NCBI RefSeq assembly: GCF_014266025.1
Contig: NZ_JACMYC010000002.1
Span: 186,001-250,000 of the forward strand
Direction: 5' to 3'
DNA from: Nocardioides deserti
GTDB taxonomy: Bacteria; Actinomycetota; Actinomycetes; Propionibacteriales; Nocardioidaceae
DNA: 64,000 bases
Shown here: piece by piece, positions 1 through 9,479 of the stretch
Position numbering within the stretch: position 1 is the stretch's first letter
How the letters are laid out: the number at the start of each line of letters is the position of its first letter
Notes under the pieces: generated by a model
What the model saw: the letters and a program-made list of their open reading frames with translations, nothing else
What the model was told of the DNA's origin: nothing
The model's database searches: none
Made by a program: the position numbers and the translations under genes

Positions 1-311
1 CGGAAGAAGACCCACATCACGCCCTGCACCAGGTCGTAGTGGATCCCCTCCCAGTACGGCGTGCGCAACCGCCGGCCCAGGCCGCTCGCGAGCCACATGC
101 CCAGCAGCACGAGCAGCAGCAGCGCCTCGGTCGTCAGGTAGAGGATCACCACCCAGGCCAGGCGGACCACCCGCAGCCGGCCCGGCACCACCGAGGACAG
201 CAGCGCGGCCCCGAGCAGCCACAGCGGCAGCGTGATCCACAGGAACGCCGCGAGCGCGATGACCGCGGGGGCGAGCACGAGCCGTCGGACCGCCCAGGTC
301 AGCACCTTCAC
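1..311 (-). CDS. membrane-anchored acyltransferase-like protein, N-terminal part
   Basis: The gene runs off the left edge of the window, so only about 103 residues are visible. It starts with GTG 14 bases after the stop of the patatin gene, which suggests it is the last visible member of the same leftward operon. The visible part has two hydrophobic helices (roughly residues 8-40 and 50-75) followed by the start of a soluble region beginning HYDLVQGVMWVFFR. Hydrophobic N-termini of this kind followed by a soluble domain occur in lysophospholipid acyltransferase family proteins, but the catalytic HX4D motif lies outside the window. The function is therefore a guess, supported mainly by the neighbouring patatin lipase. 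Confidence 0.5.
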   Translation of the reverse strand, partial: MKVLTWAVRRLVLAPAVIALAAFLWITLPLWLLGAALLSSVVPGRLRVVRLAWVVILYLTTEALLLLVLLGMWLASGLGRRLRTPYWEGIHYDLVQGVMWVFF

Positions 312-325
312 CGCGGGGCCGGACC

Positions 326-1159
326 TCAGGAGCCGAGGTGCTGGTCGAGGTAGTCCACGCACGCATCGTAGGTGCGGTCGATCCGCTCCTGGACGCTCGC
401 GAAGTCGGTGGCGGCGCGCCACGTGTCGTCGCGCGCCGAGGTTCCGCGGGCGGGCAGGACGTGCGCCTCGACCCCGGGCGGCAGCTCCTCGAGCTCGCGG
501 TGGAAGCGGTGGCGCCGGGCGATCTCGAACGACACCCGCGCGACCTCCCAGGGCCGGCGCGGGACCTGCAGCGGCCGGTCGATGCGGCCGACCTGGAGCA
601 CGAACACGCGGTCCGCCCCGAGCTGCGCCGCCCGCGCCAGCGGGATGGAGTTGACGATGCCGCCGTCGAGGTAGTGCTCGTCGCCGACCCGGGCCGGCGG
701 CAGCAGGCCCGGCACGGCCGCGCTCGCGACGACGGCGTCGACGACGCGACCGGAGTCGAACCAGTGCTCCGCGGCCCGCTCGATGCTGGCGGCGCACACC
801 TGGAAGCGCACGGGCAGCTCCTCGAAGGTCACCTCGCCGAGCTCGTCGACGAGCCGCTGCTTCAGCGGCCCGGCCGACCACAGGTGGGTGCCGGTGGACA
901 CGGCTCGACGCATCGTCCGCAGCGGCCGGTCGCCGTACACCTCGCGCGGCGCCTGGCGCGCGTCGTCCCACAGCCGGGTCATCCGCTCGATGACCGACAG
1001 GGTCGGCTCGCGGGCGACCAGGGCCCCGTTGAGCGCGCCGATGCTGGTGCCGAGCACCAGGTCGGGCGTGATGTCCCGCTCGAGCAGCGCTCGGAGCATG
1101 CCGACCTCGACCGCGCCGAGCACTCCCCCGCCACCGAGGACGAACGCGGTGCTGGTCAT
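326..1159 (-). CDS. patatin-like phospholipase
   Basis: This 277-residue protein has the marks of the patatin family of lipid acyl hydrolases. The glycine-rich oxyanion loop GGGGVLG is at residues 9-15, the nucleophile elbow GTSIG has Ser39, and the DGG motif supplies Asp165, so the Ser-Asp dyad is complete. The family cleaves phospholipids or other acyl lipids at the membrane. I chose the ATG at 1159, which has a GGAG just upstream; the open frame continues further but only over the DUF3817 gene. It sits in a leftward operon with SURF1-like, DUF3817 and acyltransferase-like genes, which suggests a role in lipid turnover. The actual substrate cannot be read from the sequence. Confidence 0.88.
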   Translation of the reverse strand: MTSTAFVLGGGGVLGAVEVGMLRALLERDITPDLVLGTSIGALNGALVAREPTLSVIERMTRLWDDARQAPREVYGDRPLRTMRRAVSTGTHLWSAGPLKQRLVDELGEVTFEELPVRFQVCAASIERAAEHWFDSGRVVDAVVASAAVPGLLPPARVGDEHYLDGGIVNSIPLARAAQLGADRVFVLQVGRIDRPLQVPRRPWEVARVSFEIARRHRFHRELEELPPGVEAHVLPARGTSARDDTWRAATDFASVQERIDRTYDACVDYLDQHLGS

Positions 1160-1182
1160 CTCCGGTCGGCGGTCCGGGTCGC

Positions 1183-1602
1183 TCAGCCGGCGACCGGCTC
1201 GCCGAGCTGGGCGCGGACCCGCTCGGTGGCGCGGCGCTCGGCCCAGAAGCTGAGGACCGGGATCGTCCCGCAGACCAGCGTGACCAGGGTGAACTGCAGG
1301 TCCCACTCGGCCCGGCGGGCCAGCAGGAACGCCATGATCAGGAAGATCATGTAGAGCCAGCCGTGGGCGACGCCGAGGTACTCGGTGATCGCGTTGCCGA
1401 GCTCCTGGGCGCCCGAGCCGGCGGCGAAGAGGTCGGGGGTGCTGCCGAAGATGCCCCACATGCCGCTGCCGTCGAAGTTGGCCAGCGGCACGCCGACCAG
1501 GCACAGCACGATGAGCAGCATGCCGACGACGGTGGCCATGAAGCGGTAGCGGGTCAGTGCGCTGTTGAGGCCGGGGTCGGTGCGCTCGTCGTCGTCGATC
1601 AC
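1183..1602 (-). CDS. DUF3817 family integral membrane protein
   Basis: This 139-residue protein has about three membrane helices and matches the pattern of the actinobacterial DUF3817 family, whose function is not established. Visible features are the first helix with TVVGMLLIVLCLVGVPL, a central EYLGVAHGWLYMIFL segment and a third helix before a basic C-terminus. The GTG start overlaps the TGA of the upstream SURF1-like gene as GTGA, which indicates translational coupling and fixes the start. The downstream patatin gene begins 23 bases after its stop. Genes of this family often lie beside respiratory or membrane-lipid genes, which fits here. Confidence 0.82.
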   Translation of the reverse strand: MIDDDERTDPGLNSALTRYRFMATVVGMLLIVLCLVGVPLANFDGSGMWGIFGSTPDLFAAGSGAQELGNAITEYLGVAHGWLYMIFLIMAFLLARRAEWDLQFTLVTLVCGTIPVLSFWAERRATERVRAQLGEPVAG

Positions 1603-2351
1603 GACCTCGACGGTACCGCCTCCCCGGCGGCCTCCTCCGTGCGCTCGGCGGCGGTCGCGAGGTCCCGTGACCAGCGCCACCAGATGAAGGCGGCGAAGCC
1701 GGCGAAGACGAACCACTCGATGCCGTAGAGCAGGTTCTTCAGGCCGGTGAAGGCCGACGCCTCCGTCACCTGCTCCACCTCGGCGGTCGCCAGCCCGTCC
1801 AGGGGCTCGGTGGCGATGCCGAAGGCGCCGTACAGGTCCTGGTCGACGTGCTGGATCAGGTCGGCGGTGCGGACCTGCGGCAGCACGTCGTCGGTGCGGT
1901 CGGGGTCGGTGGCGTTGGTGCCCTCCGTCGCCTGGAGGTACGCCGTCAGCTCGGCCGGTCCGGGCGCCGGCTCGGGCGCGTCCGGGGTGGCGGACCAGCC
2001 GCGGACGACGTACACCGCGGAGCCACCGCCCCCGTCGACCTCGAGCGGGGTGACGACCCAGTAGCCGTCCTCCCCGTCGTGCTCACGGCCCTCGACGTAG
2101 ACCGTCCCGGTCGGCACCCAGGTGCCGCTCACCTCGACCGGGTGGCCGAGCTTCGCGGCCGGGAACGGGTCGTCCGGGCCGATGACGTCGACCAGCGGGA
2201 CCGGCTCGACGTCGCTGTAGTCGGCGGTCTCCGCCTCGCGGTGCGCCTGCCAGGAGTCGAGCTGCCACAGGCCAAGCCGACCGGCCAGCAGCACCAGCAC
2301 CACCGCGAGCAGGTGCCCGCCCCAGTAGCGCGGGTGGAGAGCGGCAGGCAC
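1599..2351 (-). CDS. SURF1 family cytochrome oxidase biogenesis protein
   Basis: The protein has 250 residues with the SURF1 layout: one membrane helix near the N-terminus (about residues 13-29), an extracytoplasmic domain of about 170 residues, and a second helix near residue 210-228 followed by a basic tail. The GLWQLDSWQ stretch after helix 1 and the VEVSGTWVPTGTVYVEGR segment are typical of the family, which helps assemble the haem a/a3 centre of cytochrome c oxidase. The start is GTG. A TACCCT box ends six bases before it, so the mRNA is probably leaderless and this is the first gene of the operon continuing into DUF3817, patatin and acyltransferase. Confidence 0.85.
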   Translation of the reverse strand: MPAALHPRYWGGHLLAVVLVLLAGRLGLWQLDSWQAHREAETADYSDVEPVPLVDVIGPDDPFPAAKLGHPVEVSGTWVPTGTVYVEGREHDGEDGYWVVTPLEVDGGGGSAVYVVRGWSATPDAPEPAPGPAELTAYLQATEGTNATDPDRTDDVLPQVRTADLIQHVDQDLYGAFGIATEPLDGLATAEVEQVTEASAFTGLKNLLYGIEWFVFAGFAAFIWWRWSRDLATAAERTEEAAGEAVPSRS

Positions 2352-2357
2352 CCTTCC

Positions 2358-2363
2358 AGGGTA
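2358..2363 (-). promoter_or_regulatory. -10 box (TACCCT) of a leaderless promoter for the SURF1-like operon
   Basis: TACCCT fits the actinobacterial TANNNT -10 pattern and ends six bases before the GTG at 2351. Transcription would start at or next to the start codon. There is no Shine-Dalgarno sequence, which agrees with leaderless translation. Confidence 0.55.
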
Positions 2364-2431
2364 CGGCGTGACCCCCGTCGCACCGCCCCGGCCGGCGCCT
2401 CAGCCAGGTCGGTCGGTTCAGGTCGGTCGGG

Positions 2432-3367
2432 TCAGTCGGCGCAGGCGGCGAACGGCGCGACCCGGTCGCGGACGAGGGAGGCGCCGACGACGGGGTCGAT
2501 GAGCCGGTAGCCCACGCGGCCGGTGGAGGGGTCGGCCACGCCGTCGCGGAAGCCGTCGGTGAAGGCCGTGCCCCGCGCCGGCCAGGTCTCCCCCAGCCGC
2601 AGCCGGGCGAAGGCGTCCGAGCGCAGCTCGCCGAGCCGGGCGGTGGCCAGGCCGCCCTGGAGCGCCATCGACCACGCCTCGAGCTCGTCGAGCCCGGCGG
2701 TGTCCACGCCGGCCGGCGCCTCGACGCAGCCGCGCTCGACGTACGTCGCGTCGGCCGGTGACCCGACCAGGGCCGCCAGTGCGGGGTCAGCCGCCCACGA
2801 CCCGTTCCCGTCGTCGGCCGCACCCGAGACGACCAGGCTGTCCTCGGCCCGGACCTCGGCGCCGGCCAGGATGCCGACCCGGTCGCGCACCGCGCGCTGC
2901 ACGACGGCCATGTCGATGCCGAGCCGGAACGACAGCACCCAGCCGGCGCCGTCGGGTCCGTCGAACCGCGCCTCCCAGCGCACGTCGTCCTGGGTGAAGC
3001 CGTAGTCGCGGGCGAGCCGCTCCTCGACCGGACGCAGCAGTCCCGGGGTGAGCAGCGGCGCCTGCCGCTCCGCCCGCGCCCAGAACCGTGCCCGCTCCGC
3101 GGGAGGCGCCTGCCCGGTCAGGTCGGCGACCCCGAGCTGCAGGCGCACCCGCTCGAGGTCGGTCACCGACAGCGACGTCGCCGCGGCCGGGACCAGCGGC
3201 AGCACGGCGGCCGCGGCCTCGTCCCGCACGTCGAACTCCGGGACGGCCGTCGCGCTGGGAGCCGGCGCCGGGGCGGGCGCCGGCGGGTCCTCGGTGCAGG
3301 CCGCGAGGGAGGTGAGGAGCAGGACTGCGGCGACACCCGCGGCGATCCTGCTGGTCTTCGGTGACAT
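2432..3367 (-). CDS. lipoprotein of unknown function
   Basis: The 311-residue product begins with a lipoprotein signal peptide: basic start, hydrophobic core AAGVAAVLLLTSL and a lipobox LAAC, with the cysteine near residue 24. A Pro/Ala-rich linker follows. I recognise no domain in the rest. It would be anchored on the outer face of the membrane. The ATG at 3367 lies only five bases from the duplicated 3' end of tRNA-Ala, and no separate ribosome-binding site is visible. Before the putative insertion this gene may have followed directly behind tRNA-Ala on the same transcript. Confidence 0.7.
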   Translation of the reverse strand: MSPKTSRIAAGVAAVLLLTSLAACTEDPPAPAPAPAPSATAVPEFDVRDEAAAAVLPLVPAAATSLSVTDLERVRLQLGVADLTGQAPPAERARFWARAERQAPLLTPGLLRPVEERLARDYGFTQDDVRWEARFDGPDGAGWVLSFRLGIDMAVVQRAVRDRVGILAGAEVRAEDSLVVSGAADDGNGSWAADPALAALVGSPADATYVERGCVEAPAGVDTAGLDELEAWSMALQGGLATARLGELRSDAFARLRLGETWPARGTAFTDGFRDGVADPSTGRVGYRLIDPVVGASLVRDRVAPFAACAD

Positions 3368-3371
3368 CGGT

Positions 3372-3406
3372 GTGGAGCCTAGGGGACTCGAACCCCTAAC
3401 CCCCTG
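3372..3406 (-). repeat. duplicated 3' end of tRNA-Ala (attachment-site-like direct repeat, distal copy)
   Basis: These 35 bases are identical to 5612-5646, which cover the 3' part of the intact tRNA-Ala from the anticodon stem to the acceptor end. Similarity stops at 3407 apart from a short ttg. A 3' tRNA fragment in direct orientation downstream of an intact tRNA is the usual footprint of tyrosine-integrase insertion into a tRNA gene. Confidence 0.75.
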
Positions 3407-3581
3407 GTTGCGAGTCTTGAAATGACTCACGTCCCCGAGGGGCGGACCGAGCTACGGACCTTCGTAGCATGCGTGCAGCTCAGTTCTGAAGGCTTTGGCG
3501 GCGGGTGAGGGTGCCGGTTCGGGACTCGTCACTCGGCGTAAGCGGACGGGCCTAAACCGGGCCTGGGACCTAGCTCAAGGA

Positions 3582-4853
3582 TCACCATTGTTGGGCCACG
3601 GAGACGAACGAGTTCACGAGCATGAGCGGCCCGCGCCAGAGCTCTCCGGTCTCGACATCCCAGGCAACGACCCCGGCAGCCGCCGGTGACCCACTGGCCT
3701 CGGGCATCGAGAACAGCATGACTGAATCAGTCGCCCAGCCGATCACTCGCCCACCGCCGCCGTTCTTCTCCGTGCCCTTAACCGGGAGCAGCGAAAGCGG
3801 CCGACCCTCGTCGTCGAGGACGACAAAACCGTCCCGGTCCCAGGAGCGTTCCGGTGTCATGGTGGTTAGCTGACGCAGCGCTGCCCACCGCTGCCCTCGT
3901 GCGGCGGGCTGGTCCAGAACGGCGTACGCGTCCAGGTCGCCTAGCGGCGTCGCGGCACCCGCAGGATCGAAGCGAGACCACAGGTGTCCGCTGGTTTCGC
4001 TCCAGTGGTCGGCCACTACCCTGCCGTCCTCCAGGAGCGCGGCGTACGTCGGGTCGAAGCCGAGGCGGCTGACCGACCCATCGCCGACATCGATGCGCCA
4101 GCCGTTCGTGTACTCCAGTGGCTCCCCCAACGCCGCCCAGGAACGACCGAGCAGGACCGCGGCGCCGTCGGGGGTCCAGTATGTCGACCGCCCGGTCCAC
4201 ACCTCCCCGAGCCCCTCAACCGGGTACATCCTCGACTCGGCCGTGGTGAGGTCGATGACCACGACTCCCTCGGCCTGCCCGATCGCGAGCCGAGTCCCGT
4301 CCGGGGAAAGCGATCCGCGGCCCAGGCCCAGCTCGTACTCACCGGTGTCCACGAGGTCGAGCCCGGTCGTGTCCAGGGACCGCCACCCGCCGTCATCGCC
4401 GTACACCCAGACATTCGCCACTTCGGGCCCCAGCATGATCTGCACCGCCGCAGTCGCTCGCGAGACGGGGTCTTCACCCAGGGGAACCAGAGAGTCGGCA
4501 GAGGCCCACCACCCCAGATCGCCCGGGTACTCCGGAAGTGACTCCCACTCGGCCGGGTCATAGGACGGCAGCACCTGATCCCGCTCGACGGATGTCCCGC
4601 TCCCTTCGACAACTTCGGGTGAGGTCGGTACGGACGGAGTGGGCGAGAGTGCTGGGGATGGCGACGAATCGCCGGGCAGGACCGCCCAGGTGACCACGCC
4701 GACGAGAGCGAGAGCCGCTGCAGCTGAGGCGACGCCAACCGCGGTGCGCCGCCTGCGGCGGCGTACCCCCTCGGTCCAGGCGTCGGTCGGGTCCAAGCTA
4801 GCTTCGAGGTGACCCGACTCGCGCTCGAGCAGGTCGCGCAGGTTGTGGGTCAT
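3582..4853 (-). CDS. membrane-anchored beta-propeller protein, partner of the ECF sigma factor
   Basis: The 423-residue protein has a short cytoplasmic N-terminus with an Arg-rich patch (residues 31-37), one membrane helix (about 39-60), a Ser/Pro/Thr-rich linker, and a long extracytoplasmic domain with TolB/WD40-like strands such as LSPDGTRLAIG and WTPDGAAVLLG. The start codon overlaps the stop of the sigma gene (ATGA), so the two are translated together. That arrangement is usual for a membrane regulator of a sigma factor, with the cytoplasmic part binding sigma and the propeller sensing outside. I see no zinc anti-sigma HxxxCxxC motif, so the anti-sigma role is inferred from context only. 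Confidence 0.65.
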   Translation of the reverse strand: MTHNLRDLLERESGHLEASLDPTDAWTEGVRRRRRRTAVGVASAAAALALVGVVTWAVLPGDSSPSPALSPTPSVPTSPEVVEGSGTSVERDQVLPSYDPAEWESLPEYPGDLGWWASADSLVPLGEDPVSRATAAVQIMLGPEVANVWVYGDDGGWRSLDTTGLDLVDTGEYELGLGRGSLSPDGTRLAIGQAEGVVVIDLTTAESRMYPVEGLGEVWTGRSTYWTPDGAAVLLGRSWAALGEPLEYTNGWRIDVGDGSVSRLGFDPTYAALLEDGRVVADHWSETSGHLWSRFDPAGAATPLGDLDAYAVLDQPAARGQRWAALRQLTTMTPERSWDRDGFVVLDDEGRPLSLLPVKGTEKNGGGGRVIGWATDSVMLFSMPEASGSPAAAGVVAWDVETGELWRGPLMLVNSFVSVAQQW

Positions 4854-5359
4854 CGAGTCGTCTCCTGTTCATCGAGGCCGACGAGATCACGCACGTCGGT
4901 GTAGGAGCGCAGGGAGCGCAGGGCGTGGTGCGCCTGGCTCTTGACCGTGCCCACCGTTACCCCGAGCGCCTCGGCCGTCTCGCGCTCGGTGAGGTCGTCG
5001 AAGTACCGAAGGACGACGACTGCTCGCTGCCGTCGGGGCAGTCGTCCTAGCGCCGAGAGCAGGACACTGCGCCCGGCATGGTCGGCCTCCGGAAGGGCGT
5101 GGTCACCGAGCGGTTCGGCCGATGGAGTCTCGCGACTGCCCCGCCACCACGATGCCTGATCGTGGACGATGACGGTCCGGGCGTACGCCGTGGGGTGTCC
5201 CGACCGGAGCCGGCCCCAACGCTCGGCCACCTTGATCACAGCCTCCTGCACGAGGTCCTCCGCCTGGGCGCGGTCGCCGGTGAGCAGGTACGCCGAGCGG
5301 AGCAGCCGGGTCCGGTGCCCGGCCACCCAGTCCACGAAGTCCTCCGGCGGTGTCAGCAC
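4850..5359 (-). CDS. SigE-family ECF RNA polymerase sigma factor
   Basis: This 169-residue protein has sigma region 2 in its first third (AYLLTGDRAQAEDLVQEA) and region 4 near the C-terminus (LPRRQRAVVVLRYFDDLTER followed by the helix-turn-helix ETAEALGVTVGTVKSQAHHA). Length and sequence match the actinobacterial SigE group of ECF sigma factors, which recruit RNA polymerase to stress or envelope promoters. It overlaps the propeller gene by four bases. It lies inside the putative tRNA-Ala island, so it may control genes elsewhere in the chromosome. No autoregulated promoter was recognised upstream. Confidence 0.88.
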   Translation of the reverse strand: MLTPPEDFVDWVAGHRTRLLRSAYLLTGDRAQAEDLVQEAVIKVAERWGRLRSGHPTAYARTVIVHDQASWWRGSRETPSAEPLGDHALPEADHAGRSVLLSALGRLPRRQRAVVVLRYFDDLTERETAEALGVTVGTVKSQAHHALRSLRSYTDVRDLVGLDEQETTR

Positions 5360-5580
5360 CCGTCCCCGATCGTCGTCGCCATCGCTGCCCGATCGCAGCC
5401 TGCCCCTTGAACGTCACCAGACGCACCAATGGTTGGCTCATGGCGAGAATCCAAGGAAATCAGGGCAATCCGCGCGGTGAGCGGCTGCGTCTGTCCACGA
5501 CGATCTGACGTCGAAAGGCTTCCCCCGCCAGTCCCCCACAGCGATCAGAGAGCCAGCAGGGTTTAGCCCGAAAATGAGAA

Positions 5581-5606
5581 GAAACCGCAGGTTGACCTGC
5601 GGTTTC
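5581..5606 (-). terminator. intrinsic terminator downstream of tRNA-Ala
   Basis: Two perfect 12-base arms (GAAACCGCAGGT and its complement) are separated by two bases. On the minus strand the hairpin is followed by a T-rich tract (TTCTCATTTTC). It lies six bases beyond the tRNA 3' end and would end leftward transcription of tRNA-Ala. Confidence 0.8.
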
Positions 5607-5611
5607 ATCGA

Positions 5612-5646
5612 GTGGAGCCTAGGGGACTCGAACCCCTAACCCCCTG
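5612..5646 (-). repeat. tRNA-Ala 3' end, proximal copy of the 35-bp direct repeat
   Basis: Identical to 3372-3406. It is part of the functional tRNA-Ala gene, so an integration here would have rebuilt the tRNA, as integrases using tRNA targets do. Confidence 0.75.
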
Positions 5647-5685
5647 CTTGCAAAGCAGGTGCGCTACCAATTGCGCCAAGGCCCC
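5613..5685 (-). tRNA. tRNA-Ala (anticodon TGC)
   Basis: The 73-nt sequence folds into a standard cloverleaf. The acceptor stem pairs GGGGCCT with AGGCTCC (one G-T pair), the anticodon stem CCTGC/GCAGG encloses TTTGCAA with anticodon TGC, and the T arm is AGGGG-TTCGAGT-CCCCT. The discriminator base is A and the CCA end is not encoded. A strong terminator lies directly downstream. The 3' half is duplicated 2.2 kb away. Confidence 0.95.
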
Positions 5686-5726
5686 GTGCGCGCCCGGGGC
5701 GCGGCGTTCGGGAGGGAGCGGACGGC

Positions 5727-5855
5727 TCAGGAGGAGGCGCGGACGCTGTCGGTCGCCTCGGCCCACAGCGCCTGCTCGTGCTGACCCTCGTCGTACTTCT
5801 TCTTCGCGAGGACCGCGCCGGCGGCGGCCAGGGCGAGGAGGACGATCTTCTTCAT
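5727..5855 (-). CDS. DLW-39 family small protein
   Basis: This 42-residue protein starts [20 protein letters not shown] and ends in an acidic, Glu/Ala-rich segment. It matches the DLW-39 family, conserved in actinobacteria next to the tRNA-Ile/tRNA-Ala pair near gyrA. Its function is unknown. It has a short hydrophobic N-terminal helix and probably touches the membrane. A GGAGGT motif sits eight bases before the ATG. It lies between the two tRNA genes and is read in the same direction. Confidence 0.88.
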   Translation of the reverse strand: MKKIVLLALAAAGAVLAKKKYDEGQHEQALWAEATDSVRASS

Positions 5856-5888
5856 CGGGTGACCTCCGTGGAGCTGCGAGGGTTTACA

Positions 5889-5901
5889 GGGGCGGAGCCC
5901 C
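5889..5901 (-). terminator. weak GC hairpin downstream of tRNA-Ile
   Basis: GGGGC and GCCCC arms enclose GGA, followed on the minus strand by TGTAAAC. It could end or process the tRNA-Ile transcript, but the stem is only five base pairs. Confidence 0.3.
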
Positions 5902-5911
5902 CGCGTGTGTG

Positions 5912-5985
5912 TGGGCCTAACAGGACTTGAACCTGTGACCTCTTCCTTATCAGGGAAGCGCTCTAACCGTCTGAGCTATAGGCCC
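5912..5985 (-). tRNA. tRNA-Ile (anticodon GAT)
   Basis: The 74-nt sequence forms a normal cloverleaf: acceptor GGGCCTA/TAGGCCC, D arm GCTC/GAGC, anticodon stem CTTCC/GGAAG enclosing CTGATAA with anticodon GAT, and T arm ACAGG-TTCAAGT-CCTGT. The CCA end is not encoded. It lies between the DUF3566 and DLW-39 genes, the same position as in other actinobacteria. Confidence 0.95.
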
Positions 5986-6086
5986 GCTCCGGCACGGGGC
6001 CGGGGCGGTCGCTGACGCGACCGAGGGGAAACACTAGCCGACCCCCACGGCGCCCCCCAAAACGGGGGTCGCCGAGGTCTCGGGGA

Positions 6087-6616
6087 TCAGTTCTGGTCCT
6101 CCGCGAGGGTGACCTCGACGCCGCCGAGCAGCGCGGCCGCCATGTTGTAGAGGAACGCGCCGAGCGTCGCGACCGCGGTCAGGAGCACCACGTCGATCGC
6201 CGCGACGAGCATGGTGAAGCCCAGCACGCGGGAGGTGCCGAGGTAGTCCTCGATGTCGAAGTCGCCGCCGTCGTCGCCGCCGACGACGTCCTGGACGGTG
6301 CGGTTGATCGAGTCCCACACATCGGCCGCGCCGAGCACCGACCAGATCATGAAGACCGAGACGACCGTGACCACCGCGAACGCGATGGAGAGCAGGAACG
6401 CCGTCTTCATGACCGACCACGGGTCGACCCGGGTCAGGCGCAGCCGGGCCCGCCGCGGACCCCGCCCGCTCGCCGCCGGGGCGCTGGTCCGGTCGGCCCG
6501 CGCCGGGCCGGACCCGGCGTTGGCGCGGTGCTCGTCGGCGGCGCTCGAGAGCTTCGCCTGGAGGCGTTCGCCGAGGCCTGGGCGTACGGCGGTCTCCTCG
6601 GTGGAGCGGTCGGACA

Positions 6617-6617
<1 letters not shown>
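6087..6617 (-). CDS. DUF3566 family membrane protein
   Basis: The 176-residue protein has a charged, Ala/Arg-rich cytoplasmic N-terminus of about 65 residues, then two membrane helices (about 70-95 and 130-160) with the conserved LTRVDPWSVMKTAFLLSIA before the first helix. This is the DUF3566 pattern found next to gyrA in actinobacteria; its function is not known. The ATG shares one base with the gyrA stop (TGATG), so it is probably translated from the gyrA message. Confidence 0.88.
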
Positions 6618-9406
<2,789 letters not shown>

Positions 9407-9479
9407 GATTGCTCTCTCTCGCTGGTTCTACCGGATGTCTAGGGATCGCTCTAGAAAGGCCCAGAGAGGGCCAGAGCGC

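Larger units (their letters stand above)
3407..5611. mobile_element. putative remnant of a tRNA-Ala-integrated genomic island
   Basis: The stretch is bounded by the 35-bp tRNA-Ala direct repeats and has visibly lower GC and less extreme third-position bias than its surroundings. It contains an ECF sigma gene, its overlapping partner gene, and about 175 and 220 bases of flanking non-coding DNA. No integrase, excisionase or other mobility gene is visible. It could be a decayed island or a non-integrase duplication of the tRNA end. Non-coding 3407-3581 shows only weak short hairpins; 5360-5580 shows no recognisable gene. Confidence 0.45.

Noticed and set aside
3412..3428. Terminator of the propeller gene
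   Set aside because: GAGTC/GACTC arms of five bases around seven bases without a T tract are too weak to claim.
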